NCBI RefSeq assembly: GCF_900591205.1
Contig: NZ_UUPU01000029.1
Coordinates: 1-64,000 of the forward strand
DNA: 64,000 nt
From: Pseudomonas viridiflava
GTDB lineage: Bacteria > Pseudomonadota > Gammaproteobacteria > Pseudomonadales > Pseudomonadaceae
Reading direction: 5' to 3'
Part shown: positions 36,204 to 45,182 of the stretch, piece by piece
How the letters are laid out: each line of letters opens with the position of its first letter
Numbering within the stretch: position 1 is the stretch's first letter
Program-made: the position numbers and the translations under genes
The notes under the pieces: generated by a model
Databases searched by the model: none
Told to the model about the DNA's origin: nothing
Seen by the model: the letters and a program-made list of their open reading frames with translations, nothing else

Positions 36204-38505
36204 GCGCTTGTTACCCCGCCTGTTCCTGATCCTGCTGGTGGCCGTGCTGGCCCTGGCCGGTTGGCAGTGGCGCCATGGCGCGCCGCTATCGGCCAACCTG
36301 ATGGAGCTGGTGCCGGGCAGCACGCCGGATGCGCTGGAGCTAAAAGCCGAGCAACGCATGCAGGAGCCACTGAACCGCGAGATGCTGGTGCTGGTGGGGC
36401 ATACCGATCGCCAAAAAGCAGTGGCGGTGGCGCAACAATTGGGCGAGCGCTGGCAAGCCAGCGGCCTGTTTGAAAAAGTGCAATGGAACCTGCAAGCCGA
36501 CTTGCCGGCACTGCGTGAGCAATTGCTGCGCGGGCGGCTGGCGATGCTCTCGGCCAAGGACCGCGAGCAACTGATCGAACAACCCGACGCGTTTATCCAG
36601 CAGCGCGTACAAGCGCTGTTCGACCCCTTTACCGGGTTCAGCCTGGTGCCGAGCCAGGATGACTGGCTGGGCCTCACCGGGCGCATCCAGAACAGCCAGC
36701 CGCAGCACGGCTCGGTGCAGCTGGATATCGGCAGCGGCGCGTTGATCGCCGATGCCGACGGCAAAAGCTGGGTACTGCTGCGCGCGCGCACCACCGGCAA
36801 TGCCTTCGATATGAAACTGCCGCTGCAAGTGGCGGACGTGCTCCAGGCCAGCCGCGAGCAGGCCAGCGGGCAAGGTGCACACTTGCTCGCCGCCAGTGGC
36901 CTGCTCTACGCAGCCAATGGGCAGCAACAGGCTACGCGGGAAATCACCTGGGTCGGCGGCGGCGCCACCCTTGGCATCCTGTTGTTGCTGTTGCTGGCGT
37001 TCCGACGCTGGCGGGTGCTGCTGGCCTTTGTGCCGGTGCTGGTGGGCATGCTGTTTGGCGCGGTGGCCTGTGTGGCGCTGTTCGGCCATATGCATGTGAT
37101 GACGCTGGTGCTGGGCTCCAGCCTGATCGGCGTGGCGGTGGATTACCCGCTGCACTACCTGTCCAAAAGCTGGAGCCTGCAACCCTGGCGCAGTTGGCCG
37201 GCCTTGCGCCTGACCCTGCCGGGGTTGAGCCTGAGCCTGGCCACCAGTTGCATCGGCTATCTGGCGCTGGCCTGGACGCCGTTCCCGGCCTTGACCCAAA
37301 TCGCGGTGTTCTCGGCCGCCGGCCTGGTCGGTGCGTACCTGTGCGCTGTGTGCCTGTTGCCGGCGCTGCTCAAGGGCGTGGAGCTGCGCCCGGCGCAATG
37401 GCCGCTGCGCGTCGCCGAATGCCTGTGGCTAGCGCGTGCCTCGTTGCTCAAGCGCGTACCCAGCGGTTTTTTGCTGGCGTGGGTGCTGTTGTTTTGTGCC
37501 GGTGGCCTGTGGCAACTGAACAGCAAAAACGATATCCGCCAATGGATCGGCGCCCCCCCGCAGCTGTTGCAAGAAGCCCAGGCGGTGGCGCGGATTACCG
37601 GGTTCCAGCCCACCAGCCAGTTTTTCCTGGTGCGGGCCGACAACCAACAGCAGTTGCTGGAACGCCAGGCGGCACTGGGCCAACGCCTGGACCAACTGGT
37701 GAATATGGACAAACTGCAGGGCTACCTGGCGCTCAATCAACTGGTCAACCTGCCCGCCGAACAGCAGCAACTGCGCGCTGCGCTGAACCAGCTCCCCCAG
37801 CACTGGCAGCCACTGCTGGACCTGGGCGTACCTGCCAGCGCGCTGCAAGCCGAAGTCGCGCAACTGCAAGCGCTGCCTACCGAAGACATCGACGCCGCAC
37901 TGCTCGGGCCCCTGGCCGAACCCTGGCGCACCCTGTGGCTGGGCCCGGTGGACGGCGGCGTGGCGGCGATGGTCAGCCTGCAAGGCTTGAACAACCCGGC
38001 GCTGCTGCGGGTGCAGGCGGTGGACTTGCCCGGCGTGCAGTTGGTCGACCGCCTGGGGGATTTGAACCGGGTGTTCGCCGACACGCAGATCAGCGCGGCC
38101 GAATTGAAGTTGCTGTCCTGCGTGCTGATCGTGTTACTGCTGATCCTGCCGTTCGGTTTTGGCGGTGCCTTGCGCATCGTCGCCCTGCCCTTGCTGGCCG
38201 CGCTATGCAGCCTCGCCAGCCTGGGTTGGCTGGGCCAGCCGCTGACCCTGTTCAGCCTGTTCGGCCTGTTGCTGGTCACCGCCATCAGCGTCGACTACGC
38301 AATTTTGATGCGCGAACAAATTGGCGGCCCTGCCGTCAGCCTTTTAGGGACGCTGCTGGCAGCGCTGACGACCTGGTTGTCGTTCGGCCTGCTGGCGGTG
38401 TCCAGCACACCGGCGGTGAGTAATTTCGGCCTGTCGGTCAGCCTGGGCCTGGCATTCAGCTTTATGCTGGCGCCCTGGGCCGGCCAACGCAAGCACGCCT
38501 CATGA
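36175..38505 (+). CDS. MMPL-family transporter (aryl polyene export)
   Basis: 776 residues, about 12 membrane helices in two sets of one plus five around two large periplasmic loops (about 30-255 and 430-620). The start region is LPRLFLILLVAVLALAGWQW. RND/MMPL-type cores are visible as VVGML-like ALVPVLVGMLFGAVACVALF and SLIGVAVDYPLHYLSKSW; the Asp in the latter is the proton-relay candidate. It likely moves the polyene or its lipid carrier out of the inner membrane, working with the LolA-like protein (inference). It overlaps the LolA-like gene by 29 bases and ends four bases before a small coupled frame of 16 codons. Confidence 0.87.
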   Translation: MRSNTTLPSERLLPRLFLILLVAVLALAGWQWRHGAPLSANLMELVPGSTPDALELKAEQRMQEPLNREMLVLVGHTDRQKAVAVAQQLGERWQASGLFEKVQWNLQADLPALREQLLRGRLAMLSAKDREQLIEQPDAFIQQRVQALFDPFTGFSLVPSQDDWLGLTGRIQNSQPQHGSVQLDIGSGALIADADGKSWVLLRARTTGNAFDMKLPLQVADVLQASREQASGQGAHLLAASGLLYAANGQQQATREITWVGGGATLGILLLLLLAFRRWRVLLAFVPVLVGMLFGAVACVALFGHMHVMTLVLGSSLIGVAVDYPLHYLSKSWSLQPWRSWPALRLTLPGLSLSLATSCIGYLALAWTPFPALTQIAVFSAAGLVGAYLCAVCLLPALLKGVELRPAQWPLRVAECLWLARASLLKRVPSGFLLAWVLLFCAGGLWQLNSKNDIRQWIGAPPQLLQEAQAVARITGFQPTSQFFLVRADNQQQLLERQAALGQRLDQLVNMDKLQGYLALNQLVNLPAEQQQLRAALNQLPQHWQPLLDLGVPASALQAEVAQLQALPTEDIDAALLGPLAEPWRTLWLGPVDGGVAAMVSLQGLNNPALLRVQAVDLPGVQLVDRLGDLNRVFADTQISAAELKLLSCVLIVLLLILPFGFGGALRIVALPLLAALCSLASLGWLGQPLTLFSLFGLLLVTAISVDYAILMREQIGGPAVSLLGTLLAALTTWLSFGLLAVSSTPAVSNFGLSVSLGLAFSFMLAPWAGQRKHAS

Positions 38506-38538
38506 ATGTGATTATCGCCAATGCGCCAAGGAGCCCTC

Positions 38539-39786
38539 GTGCCCACAGTTGAAATGGAACGTCGCCAGGTGGTGGTGATCGGTGCCGGCCCATCCGGCGC
38601 CATCGCCGCCGCGCTGCTCAAGCGCAACGGGCATGATGTATTGATCATCGAGCGCCAGCATTTCCCGCGTTTTTCAATCGGCGAAAGCCTGCTGTCGCAC
38701 TGCATCGACTTTATCGAAGAAGCCGGCATGCTCCAGGCCGTGCAGTCGGCGGGCTTCCAGGTAAAAACCGGCGCCGCGTTCGCCTGGGGCGAGCGCTACA
38801 GCGCGTTTGATTTCGGCGACACTTTCAGCAACGGCAAGCCCACGACCTTTCAGGTGCAGCGCGGCGAATTCGACAAGCTGCTGGCGGATCAGGCGGCGTT
38901 GCAAGGCGTGGAAATTCGCTACGGCGAAACCATCATCGGCGTGGACTTCAAAGGCGAGTGTCGTTACCTGCATGTGCGCCGCGAGAACGGCAGCGAGTAC
39001 CACCTCAAGGCCAAGTTCGTCCTCGACGCCAGCGGCTACGGCCGGGTGCTGCCGCGCCTGCTGGACCTGGAGGCGCCGTCGAACTTCCCGGTGCGCCAGG
39101 CGGTATTCACTCACGTTGAAGACCGCATCGAACACCCTGGTTTCGACCGCACCAAGATCCTCGTGACCACCCACCCGACCCAGCGTGATATCTGGTTCTG
39201 GACCATCCCGTTCAGCAACGGCCGTTGCTCGGTGGGCGTGGTGGCGGCCAAGGAGCATTTCGACGGCCGTGACAGCGACCTCGACGCCTGCCTGCGCGGT
39301 TTTATCGACGAAACGCCGAGCCTGTCCGGCGTGCTGCAACACGCCGTGTGGGATACCCCCGCGCGCACCATCGGCGGTTACTCGGCCAACGTCAAAACCC
39401 TGCACGGCCCGGGCTTTGCGTTGCTGGGCAATGCGGCGGAATTCCTCGACCCGGTATTCTCCTCCGGGGTGACCATCGCCATGCGTTCGGCGAGCATGGC
39501 GGCCGGCCTGCTGGACCGTCAGCTCAAAGGCGAAACCGTGGACTGGCAAACCGAATTCGCCGAACCGCTCAAACGCGGTGTCGACACCTTCCGTTGCTAC
39601 GTCGAAGGCTGGTACGCGGGCACGTTCCAGGATGTGATTTTTCACCGGGGCAGCGCGCCGGAGATTCGCCGGATGATCAGCTCGATTCTCGCCGGTTATG
39701 CGTGGGACGAGCGCAACCCGTTTGTCAGCGAGCCCAAGCGGCGGCTGAGGATGTTGTCGGAGATTTGTGCAGGGGATGCAGCGTGA
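38539..39786 (+). CDS. FAD-dependent oxidoreductase (halogenase/geranylgeranyl-reductase-like)
   Basis: 415 residues from a GTG at 38539 with AAGGAG five bases upstream; the earlier ATG at 38521 precedes that ribosome-binding site. The dinucleotide fold VVVIGAGPSGAIAAALLKRN is at the N-terminus, and the second FAD signature ALLGNAAEFLDPVFSSGVTI is near residue 300. It belongs to the flavin group that includes tryptophan halogenases. A Trp-halogenase WxWxIP motif appears only in altered form (WFWTIPFSNG), so oxidation or reduction of the polyene rather than halogenation is assumed. Its stop overlaps the methyltransferase start. Confidence 0.87.
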   Translation: MPTVEMERRQVVVIGAGPSGAIAAALLKRNGHDVLIIERQHFPRFSIGESLLSHCIDFIEEAGMLQAVQSAGFQVKTGAAFAWGERYSAFDFGDTFSNGKPTTFQVQRGEFDKLLADQAALQGVEIRYGETIIGVDFKGECRYLHVRRENGSEYHLKAKFVLDASGYGRVLPRLLDLEAPSNFPVRQAVFTHVEDRIEHPGFDRTKILVTTHPTQRDIWFWTIPFSNGRCSVGVVAAKEHFDGRDSDLDACLRGFIDETPSLSGVLQHAVWDTPARTIGGYSANVKTLHGPGFALLGNAAEFLDPVFSSGVTIAMRSASMAAGLLDRQLKGETVDWQTEFAEPLKRGVDTFRCYVEGWYAGTFQDVIFHRGSAPEIRRMISSILAGYAWDERNPFVSEPKRRLRMLSEICAGDAA

Positions 39787-40517
39787 GCACTCAATACCTG
39801 AGTAAAAACTACGTCGAAGAAACCCGCTTCGGCTTCTGGTTTCTGCGCAGCCACACTTGGCAGCATCACGTGCTGCGCGTGGCGATCAATGACCTGCGCA
39901 GCCTGTTCGGCGAGCCGCTGCCGGTGGCGCCGGTACTGCTGGACGCCGGTTGCGGCCAGGGCAAGTCCTTCAAGTTGCTGCACCAGGCGTTCGCCCCATC
40001 ACGCCTGATCGGCCTGGATGCCGACCTCCACAGCCTCGAGCTGAGCCGCGCTGAAGCCGCACGCCAGGGCCTGGCCGTGGAGCTGATCGGCAGCGACTGC
40101 GCGACCCTCGACGTGCCGGACGAAAGCGTCGATATCCTGTTCTGCCACCAGACGTTTCACCACCTGGTTGAACAGCATCGTGCGCTGCAAGAGTTCTATC
40201 GCGTGCTCAAGCCCGGCGGCTATTTGCTGTTTGCCGAATCCACCGAAGCCTATATCGACACCTGGGTGATCCGCTGGCTGTTCCGCCACCCGATGCATGT
40301 GCAAAAAAGCGCCGAAGAGTACCTGCAGATGCTGCGCGAACAGGGCTTTGAGTTCGACGCGCAGAACGTCTCGTACCCGTATCTGTGGTGGAGCCGCTCC
40401 AGCGATTTCGGCCTGTTGGAACGCTGGGGTCTGCGCCAGGCACCCCCGGAGGGCCAGCGTGAAGAAACCCTGGTCAACTGCGTGGCCCGCAAACCCTTGG
40501 CGAGCGCACAAGCATGA
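39783..40517 (+). CDS. SAM-dependent methyltransferase (class I)
   Basis: 244 residues from a GTG at 39783 overlapping the previous stop (GTGA). SAM motif I is VLLDAGCGQGKSFKLLHQ (about residue 48) with an acidic residue at the end of beta 2 (LIGLDADLHSLE). The hydrophobic SVDILFCHQTFHHLVEQHRA is motif II. O- or C-methylation of the aryl head group is the expected role, because aryl polyenes commonly carry methyl or methoxy groups; position not predictable. Overlaps the DUF3261 gene by ATGA. Confidence 0.88.
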   Translation: MSTQYLSKNYVEETRFGFWFLRSHTWQHHVLRVAINDLRSLFGEPLPVAPVLLDAGCGQGKSFKLLHQAFAPSRLIGLDADLHSLELSRAEAARQGLAVELIGSDCATLDVPDESVDILFCHQTFHHLVEQHRALQEFYRVLKPGGYLLFAESTEAYIDTWVIRWLFRHPMHVQKSAEEYLQMLREQGFEFDAQNVSYPYLWWSRSSDFGLLERWGLRQAPPEGQREETLVNCVARKPLASAQA

Positions 40518-40996
40518 GGCGCCTGCTGTTGATCGGCTGCCTGTTGCTGCTGACCGCGTGCGCCAGCCAGCCGCCGCTGCCCGAGAAAACCCCGACGCTG
40601 GCCCTGCCGCTGCAATTGCATGTGCAGCGCCTGGCAGACGGCCAGAGCCAGGACTGGCTGCTGGTGATCCAGCGCGAAGGCGGCGGCATTCGCTGGTCGA
40701 TGATGGACCCGCTGGGCATCCCCCAGGCCCGGCAAAAGCTGATTGATGGGCAGTGGCAGGCCGATGGCTTGCTGCCGCCCAACCCCCAGGCACGCGAACT
40801 GTTTGCCGCGCTGCTGTTCGCCCTGACTTCGGCAGATGACCTGCGTGCGCTGTACCCAAGCGCCCAGGCGATGGACCTGACGCGTACGCTGCCGGGGCAT
40901 TGGCAAATTGCGTATCAGTCTTCAGAGGTGTTCAGTGTGAATATCACGGGGCAACCGTTGAGCTACCGCATCACACCGCTCGGGGCTGCGCGATGA
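40514..40996 (+). CDS. DUF3261 lipoprotein of the aryl polyene cluster
   Basis: 160 residues. Lipoprotein signal peptide MRRLLLIGCLLLLTAC with Cys16 as the lipidated residue; Ala17 follows at +2, which fits outer-membrane sorting. Domain DUF3261 (LQLHVQRLADGQSQDWLLVI, then GGGIRWSMMDPLGIPQA). Its presence is typical of these clusters and it may act with the LolA-like protein in placing the polyene in the outer membrane. No catalytic motif seen. Overlaps the ketosynthase gene by ATGA. Confidence 0.85.
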   Translation: MRRLLLIGCLLLLTACASQPPLPEKTPTLALPLQLHVQRLADGQSQDWLLVIQREGGGIRWSMMDPLGIPQARQKLIDGQWQADGLLPPNPQARELFAALLFALTSADDLRALYPSAQAMDLTRTLPGHWQIAYQSSEVFSVNITGQPLSYRITPLGAAR

Positions 40997-42159
40997 CCGC
41001 CTACCTCAATGCACTCGGCGTGATCTGCGCCCTGGGCCGCGGCCAGGCCGAGGTCAGCCGCAACCTGTTTGCCGGTGACTGTTCGGGCATGCGCGCCGAA
41101 AGCGGCTGGGTGCCGGAGCGCGTGCTGCCGGTGGCTGGCGTGCACGGCGAATTGGCGAGCATCCCGGTAGAACTGGGCCAGCAAAGCAGCCGCAACAACC
41201 AGTTGCTGCTGGAAGCCGCCTTGCAGATCGAGGGCGAGATTCGCCAGGCGATCCAGCGCTACGGCGCATCGCGGATCGGTGTTGTGTTGGGCACCAGCAC
41301 CTCGGGTATCGACGAAGCCAGTCGCGGCATTGCCCAATACCTGCGCGACCGACATTTCCCCGGTGACTACGACTACCAGCAACAGGAACTCAGCGCGCCG
41401 GCAAACTTCCTCGCCGACTGGCTGCAACTGAGCGGCCCGGCCTATGTGATTTCCACCGCCTGCACCTCCAGCGCCCGCGCACTGATGAGCGCCCAGCGCC
41501 TGCTGGACCTGGGTGTGTGCGACGCCGTGATCTGCGGCGGCGTCGACAGCTTGTGCAAGCTCACACTCAACGGCTTCAGCGCGCTGGAAGCGGTATCCGA
41601 CGAGCGCTGCAACCCGTTTTCGGTGAACCGCAACGGCATCAATATCGGCGAAGCGGCGGTCGTGTTTGTGATGAGTAAGGAGCCGGCGCACATCGCCCTG
41701 CTGGGCAGCGGCGCCAGCTGTGACGCTCACCATATTTCCGCGCCCGAACCCACCGGTAAAGGCGCGTTGCAGGCAATGCGCAAGGCCCTGGCCAGCGCTG
41801 GATTGCAGCCCGAGCAGATCGGTTACCTGAACCTGCACGGCACCGCTACCCAGCACAACGACGCCATGGAAAGCCTGGCCGTCGCCAGCCTGTTTCCACA
41901 CGGCGTGGCCTGTTCGTCGACCAAACCCATGAGCGGCCACACCCTCGGCGCCGCCGGCGCGCTGGAAGCGGCGTTCTGCTGGCTGAGCCTGAGCCACGGC
42001 CGGGTGCCGCCCCATGTGTGGGACGGCCAGGCCGACCCGGCACTGCCGCCCTTGCAGTGGGCGCACACCGGCGACACCTTGAAAAAACGCTGCCTGATGA
42101 GCAACTCGTTTGCCTTCGGCGGCAATAACGTCAGCCTGATAATCGCAGAGGCCCCATGA
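40993..42159 (+). CDS. Beta-ketoacyl-ACP synthase (aryl polyene, first copy)
   Basis: 388 residues from the ATG at 40993. Active-site Cys in STACTSSARA (about residue 157), His in NLHGTATQHND and second His in SGHTLGAAGA, the full C-H-H triad. It extends the polyene by decarboxylative condensation with malonyl-ACP, with the chain length factor-like protein as probable partner. The gene lies in a run of synthase genes ending at 44568. An in-frame upstream ATG at 40900 lies inside DUF3261 and is rejected. Confidence 0.92.
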   Translation: MTAYLNALGVICALGRGQAEVSRNLFAGDCSGMRAESGWVPERVLPVAGVHGELASIPVELGQQSSRNNQLLLEAALQIEGEIRQAIQRYGASRIGVVLGTSTSGIDEASRGIAQYLRDRHFPGDYDYQQQELSAPANFLADWLQLSGPAYVISTACTSSARALMSAQRLLDLGVCDAVICGGVDSLCKLTLNGFSALEAVSDERCNPFSVNRNGINIGEAAVVFVMSKEPAHIALLGSGASCDAHHISAPEPTGKGALQAMRKALASAGLQPEQIGYLNLHGTATQHNDAMESLAVASLFPHGVACSSTKPMSGHTLGAAGALEAAFCWLSLSHGRVPPHVWDGQADPALPPLQWAHTGDTLKKRCLMSNSFAFGGNNVSLIIAEAP

Positions 42160-42617
42160 TTGATTGGCCACTCGCCGAACTGCTGCCCCATGCGGGCGAC
42201 ATGATCCTGATCGACCAGGTGCTGTCGTTCGATGATGAGCAGATTCACACCCGCGCCACCGTCAAGCCCGGCGGCCTGTTCAACCGCCCCGACGGCAGCC
42301 TACCGGCATGGGTCGGTATCGAGCTGATGGCGCAAAGCGTCGCCGCCTACGCCGGTTGCCACGCACGCCACAAAGGCGCAGCCGTGGAACTGGGTTTCCT
42401 GTTGGGCACACGCAAGTTCGAGTGCAACGTGGCACAGTTCCCGGCGGGCGCCGAACTGAAGATCCACGGCCTGCGCTCCCTGGAAGACGACAACGGCATG
42501 GGTGTGTTCGAATGCCACCTCACCGGTGACGGAATCCAGGCCAGCGCCCGCTTGAATGTATTTCGACCGCCCCAGGCGGCCAACTATTTAGATGAATCGA
42601 AGGACGAAACGCCATGA
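42156..42617 (+). CDS. Hotdog-fold 3-hydroxyacyl-ACP dehydratase (ApeP-like)
   Basis: 153 residues. The catalytic His is in LLPHAGDMILID (about residue 12) and a likely Glu in AWVGIELMAQSVAAYAGCHA. It should dehydrate the beta-hydroxyacyl-ACP to the trans-enoyl unit that gives the conjugated double bonds. With the hotdog domain of the ligase fusion there are two dehydratase activities in the operon, as in characterised clusters. Starts by ATGA overlap with the ketosynthase and ends by ATGA overlap with the ketoreductase. Confidence 0.88.
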   Translation: MIDWPLAELLPHAGDMILIDQVLSFDDEQIHTRATVKPGGLFNRPDGSLPAWVGIELMAQSVAAYAGCHARHKGAAVELGFLLGTRKFECNVAQFPAGAELKIHGLRSLEDDNGMGVFECHLTGDGIQASARLNVFRPPQAANYLDESKDETP

Positions 42618-43342
42618 CTGAATCCGTACTGGTCACCGGCTCCAGCCGTGGTATCGGCCGCGCCATTGCCCTGCGCCTGGCGCAGGCCGGGCATGACATC
42701 GTGCTGCATTGCCGCAGCGGCCGCGCTGAAGCCGACGCGGTGCAGGTCGAGATCGAGGCCCTGGGGCGCAAGGCGCGGGTCCTGCAATTCGACGTGGCGG
42801 ATCGCGCACTGTGCAAGCAAATCCTCGAAGCCGACGTAGAGCGCCATGGCGCCTATTACGGCGTGGTGCTCAACGCCGGCCTGACCCGTGATGGCGCTTT
42901 CCCGGCCTTGTCGGAAGACGACTGGGACGTGGTGATGCGCACCAACCTGGATGGTTTCTACAACGTGCTGCACCCGGTGATGATGCCGATGATTCGCCGG
43001 CGCGCCGCTGGGCGTATCGTGTGCATCACGTCGGTGTCGGGGTTGATCGGCAACCGTGGCCAGGTCAATTACAGTGCCTCCAAAGCAGGCTTGATCGGCG
43101 CGGCCAAGGCGCTGGCTATCGAGTTGGGCAAGCGCAAGATCACCGTCAATTGCGTGGCCCCGGGTTTGATCGACACCGCCATGCTGGATGAAAACGTTCC
43201 GGTGGAGGAACTGATGAAGATGATCCCCGCGCAGCGCATGGGCACTCCGGAGGAGGTCGCCGGTGCGGTGAATTTCCTGATGTCGGCGGAAGCCGGCTAT
43301 ATCACGCGCCAGGTCCTGGCCGTGAATGGAGGCTTGTGCTGA
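42614..43342 (+). CDS. 3-oxoacyl-ACP reductase, FabG-like
   Basis: 242 residues of the short-chain dehydrogenase family. NADPH motif TGSSRGIGRAIALRLAQAG at residues 8-26; catalytic Ser in CITSVSGLIG (about 138) and YSASKAGL (Tyr and Lys about 152-156). It reduces the beta-keto group after each condensation, so each cycle yields one double bond. There is no enoyl reductase in the cluster, which is why the chain stays conjugated (inference). The last stop base region overlaps the next gene as TGATG. Confidence 0.92.
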   Translation: MTESVLVTGSSRGIGRAIALRLAQAGHDIVLHCRSGRAEADAVQVEIEALGRKARVLQFDVADRALCKQILEADVERHGAYYGVVLNAGLTRDGAFPALSEDDWDVVMRTNLDGFYNVLHPVMMPMIRRRAAGRIVCITSVSGLIGNRGQVNYSASKAGLIGAAKALAIELGKRKITVNCVAPGLIDTAMLDENVPVEELMKMIPAQRMGTPEEVAGAVNFLMSAEAGYITRQVLAVNGGLC

Positions 43343-44568
43343 TGAAGCGCGTCGTCGTCACCGGCATGGCCGGCATGACCTCCCTGGGCAGCGATTGGGA
43401 CACCATCGCGGCCAACTTCCGCGCCAACCGCAGTGGCATCCGGCGCATGGATGAGTGGGACCGCTTCACCGAGTTGAACACGCGCCTGGCCGGGCCGATC
43501 GACGATTTTGTGGTGCCCGCGCACTGGACCCGCAAACAACTGCGCAGCATGGGCCGTGTCTCGCGCCTGGCGGTGTGGGCGGCGGAGCAGGCGTTGCAGG
43601 ACGCCGGCTTGCTGGGTGACGAGTCGATCAAGGACGGGCGCATGGGCGTGGCGTGCGGCTCGTCCACCGGCAGTACCGATGAGATCAAGGCGTTCGGCAA
43701 TATGCTGCTGAACTCGGTGGCCGAGGGGCTGAATGCCAACTCGTATGTGCGCATGATGCCGCATACCACGGCGGCCAATATCAGCATCTTCTTTGGCCTC
43801 ACCGGGCGCTTGATCCCGACGTCCAGCGCCTGCACCAGCGGCAGCCAGGGCATCGGCTATGCCTACGAGGCGATCAAGTTCGGCCGCCTGCCCTTGATGC
43901 TTGCCGGTGGCGCCGAAGAGCTGTGCCCAACCGAAGCCATGGTGTTCGACGCGCTCTACGCCACCAGCCTGAAAAACGACGCCCCGCAGACCAGCCCCCG
44001 CCCCTACGACAGCGGCCGTGATGGCTTGGTGATCGGCGAAGGCGGCGGCATGCTGGTGCTGGAGGAACTGGAACACGCCCTGGCTCGCGGAGCGCATATC
44101 CACGCCGAGCTGGTCGGGTTTGGCAGTAATGCCGACGGCCAGCACACCACCCGGCCCGAGCAGAAAACCATGCGCCGTGCCATGGAGCTGGCCCTGGAAG
44201 ACGCCGGGCTTGAGCCCTGCGCCATCGGCTACGTAAACGGCCACGGCACCGCCACCGATCAAGGTGACATCGCTGAAACCCTGGCCACCAGCAGCTTGTT
44301 CGGCAGCCGTATGCCTATCAGCTCGCAGAAAAGCTTCCTCGGCCACACCCTCGGAGCGTGCGGCGCGCTGGAGTCCTGGTTCAGCATCGAGATGATGAAC
44401 CGCGACCAATACGTGCACACCTTCAACCTGGACTCCGTCGACCCGCAATGCGGCGAGCTGGATTACCTGCAGGGTGAGTTTCGCGAGATGCACCACGATT
44501 ACGTGATGAACAACAACTTTGCCTTCGGCGGCGTCAACACGTCGCTGATCTTCCGCCGCTGGTCCTGA
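43342..44568 (+). CDS. Beta-ketoacyl-ACP synthase (aryl polyene, second copy)
   Basis: 408 residues from the ATG at 43342; a GTG two codons upstream is in frame but less likely. Complete triad: Cys in TSSACTSGSQG (about 166), His in NGHGTATDQGD (about 304) and GHTLGACGA (about 339). FabF/KAS-II type. A second KS is regular in these clusters and may serve the starter condensation or the second chain type (inference). It ends 26 bases before the last gene of the operon. Confidence 0.91.
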   Translation: MKRVVVTGMAGMTSLGSDWDTIAANFRANRSGIRRMDEWDRFTELNTRLAGPIDDFVVPAHWTRKQLRSMGRVSRLAVWAAEQALQDAGLLGDESIKDGRMGVACGSSTGSTDEIKAFGNMLLNSVAEGLNANSYVRMMPHTTAANISIFFGLTGRLIPTSSACTSGSQGIGYAYEAIKFGRLPLMLAGGAEELCPTEAMVFDALYATSLKNDAPQTSPRPYDSGRDGLVIGEGGGMLVLEELEHALARGAHIHAELVGFGSNADGQHTTRPEQKTMRRAMELALEDAGLEPCAIGYVNGHGTATDQGDIAETLATSSLFGSRMPISSQKSFLGHTLGACGALESWFSIEMMNRDQYVHTFNLDSVDPQCGELDYLQGEFREMHHDYVMNNNFAFGGVNTSLIFRRWS

Positions 44569-44594
44569 ATTTTTAATCGAATGGAGAAAACGGA

Positions 44595-44990
44595 ATGTCT
44601 TCCTTGCTACGCGCCACACTGATCACCCTGGCCTTGCTGACCACTGCCGGCTGCACCAGCAAGCCGATCCTCAACACCCAGCACGAGCTGCCGGCCAACG
44701 CACAGGTCAGCGAAGAGAAAATCAAAACGGTCATCATCAACGCCCTGCAAAAGCGCGAATGGACCGTACAGCGCCTGAGCCCGCAGCTGGTGCAGGCCGA
44801 AATCACCGTGCGTAATCAGTACTACGCGGCAATTGATATCCGCTACACCCGCAACAGCTACGCCATCACCTACCGCGACAGCCGCGACCTGGGCTACAAG
44901 GATGGCAAGATCCATCGTAACTACAACCGTTGGGTGAGCATGCTGGATCGGGACATCATGGCAGGGCTGCGTTCGGCTGGAATGCAGTAA
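44595..44990 (+). CDS. Small lipoprotein, end of the aryl polyene operon
   Basis: 131 residues. Lipoprotein signal LLRATLITLALLTTAGC with Cys20 followed by Thr. The rest is a compact alpha/beta domain (EEKIKTVIINALQKREWTV, YAAIDIRYTRNSYAITYRD). No function recognised; similar short lipoproteins often stand near aryl polyene genes. Preceded by GGAGAAAACGGA and followed by a clear terminator at 45006, so it is the last gene of this transcription unit. Confidence 0.75.
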   Translation: MSSLLRATLITLALLTTAGCTSKPILNTQHELPANAQVSEEKIKTVIINALQKREWTVQRLSPQLVQAEITVRNQYYAAIDIRYTRNSYAITYRDSRDLGYKDGKIHRNYNRWVSMLDRDIMAGLRSAGMQ

Positions 44991-45005
44991 GACCGAAACG
45001 ACAAA

Positions 45006-45028
45006 GGGCGCCTTTCGGCGCCCTCTTC
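45006..45028 (+). terminator. Hairpin terminating the aryl polyene operon
   Basis: GGGCGCC (45006-45012), loop TTTC, GGCGCCC (45017-45023), followed by TCTTC and preceded by AAA. It lies 15 bases after the stop of the last cluster gene. The T tract is weak, so termination may be partial. Confidence 0.7.
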
Positions 45029-45182
45029 ACAAACAGGTTGGCTTGTCATCGCCGCTTCCTGCCTGGCTCTGCGATGGCTGGTTACCCAGGATCCTCAGAG
45101 TCTCACAAGCCCCTTTCGGGAACATCGCGAGTATGCCTGAAAACTGCTCGCCTGCAATCGATGGCAAAGCGCCGCATATCCA

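Noticed and set aside
38502..38552. A 16-codon frame whose start overlaps the MMPL stop as ATGA
   Set aside because: Position suggests translational coupling, but it is too short to judge and resembles a leader into the next ribosome-binding site; not listed as a gene.
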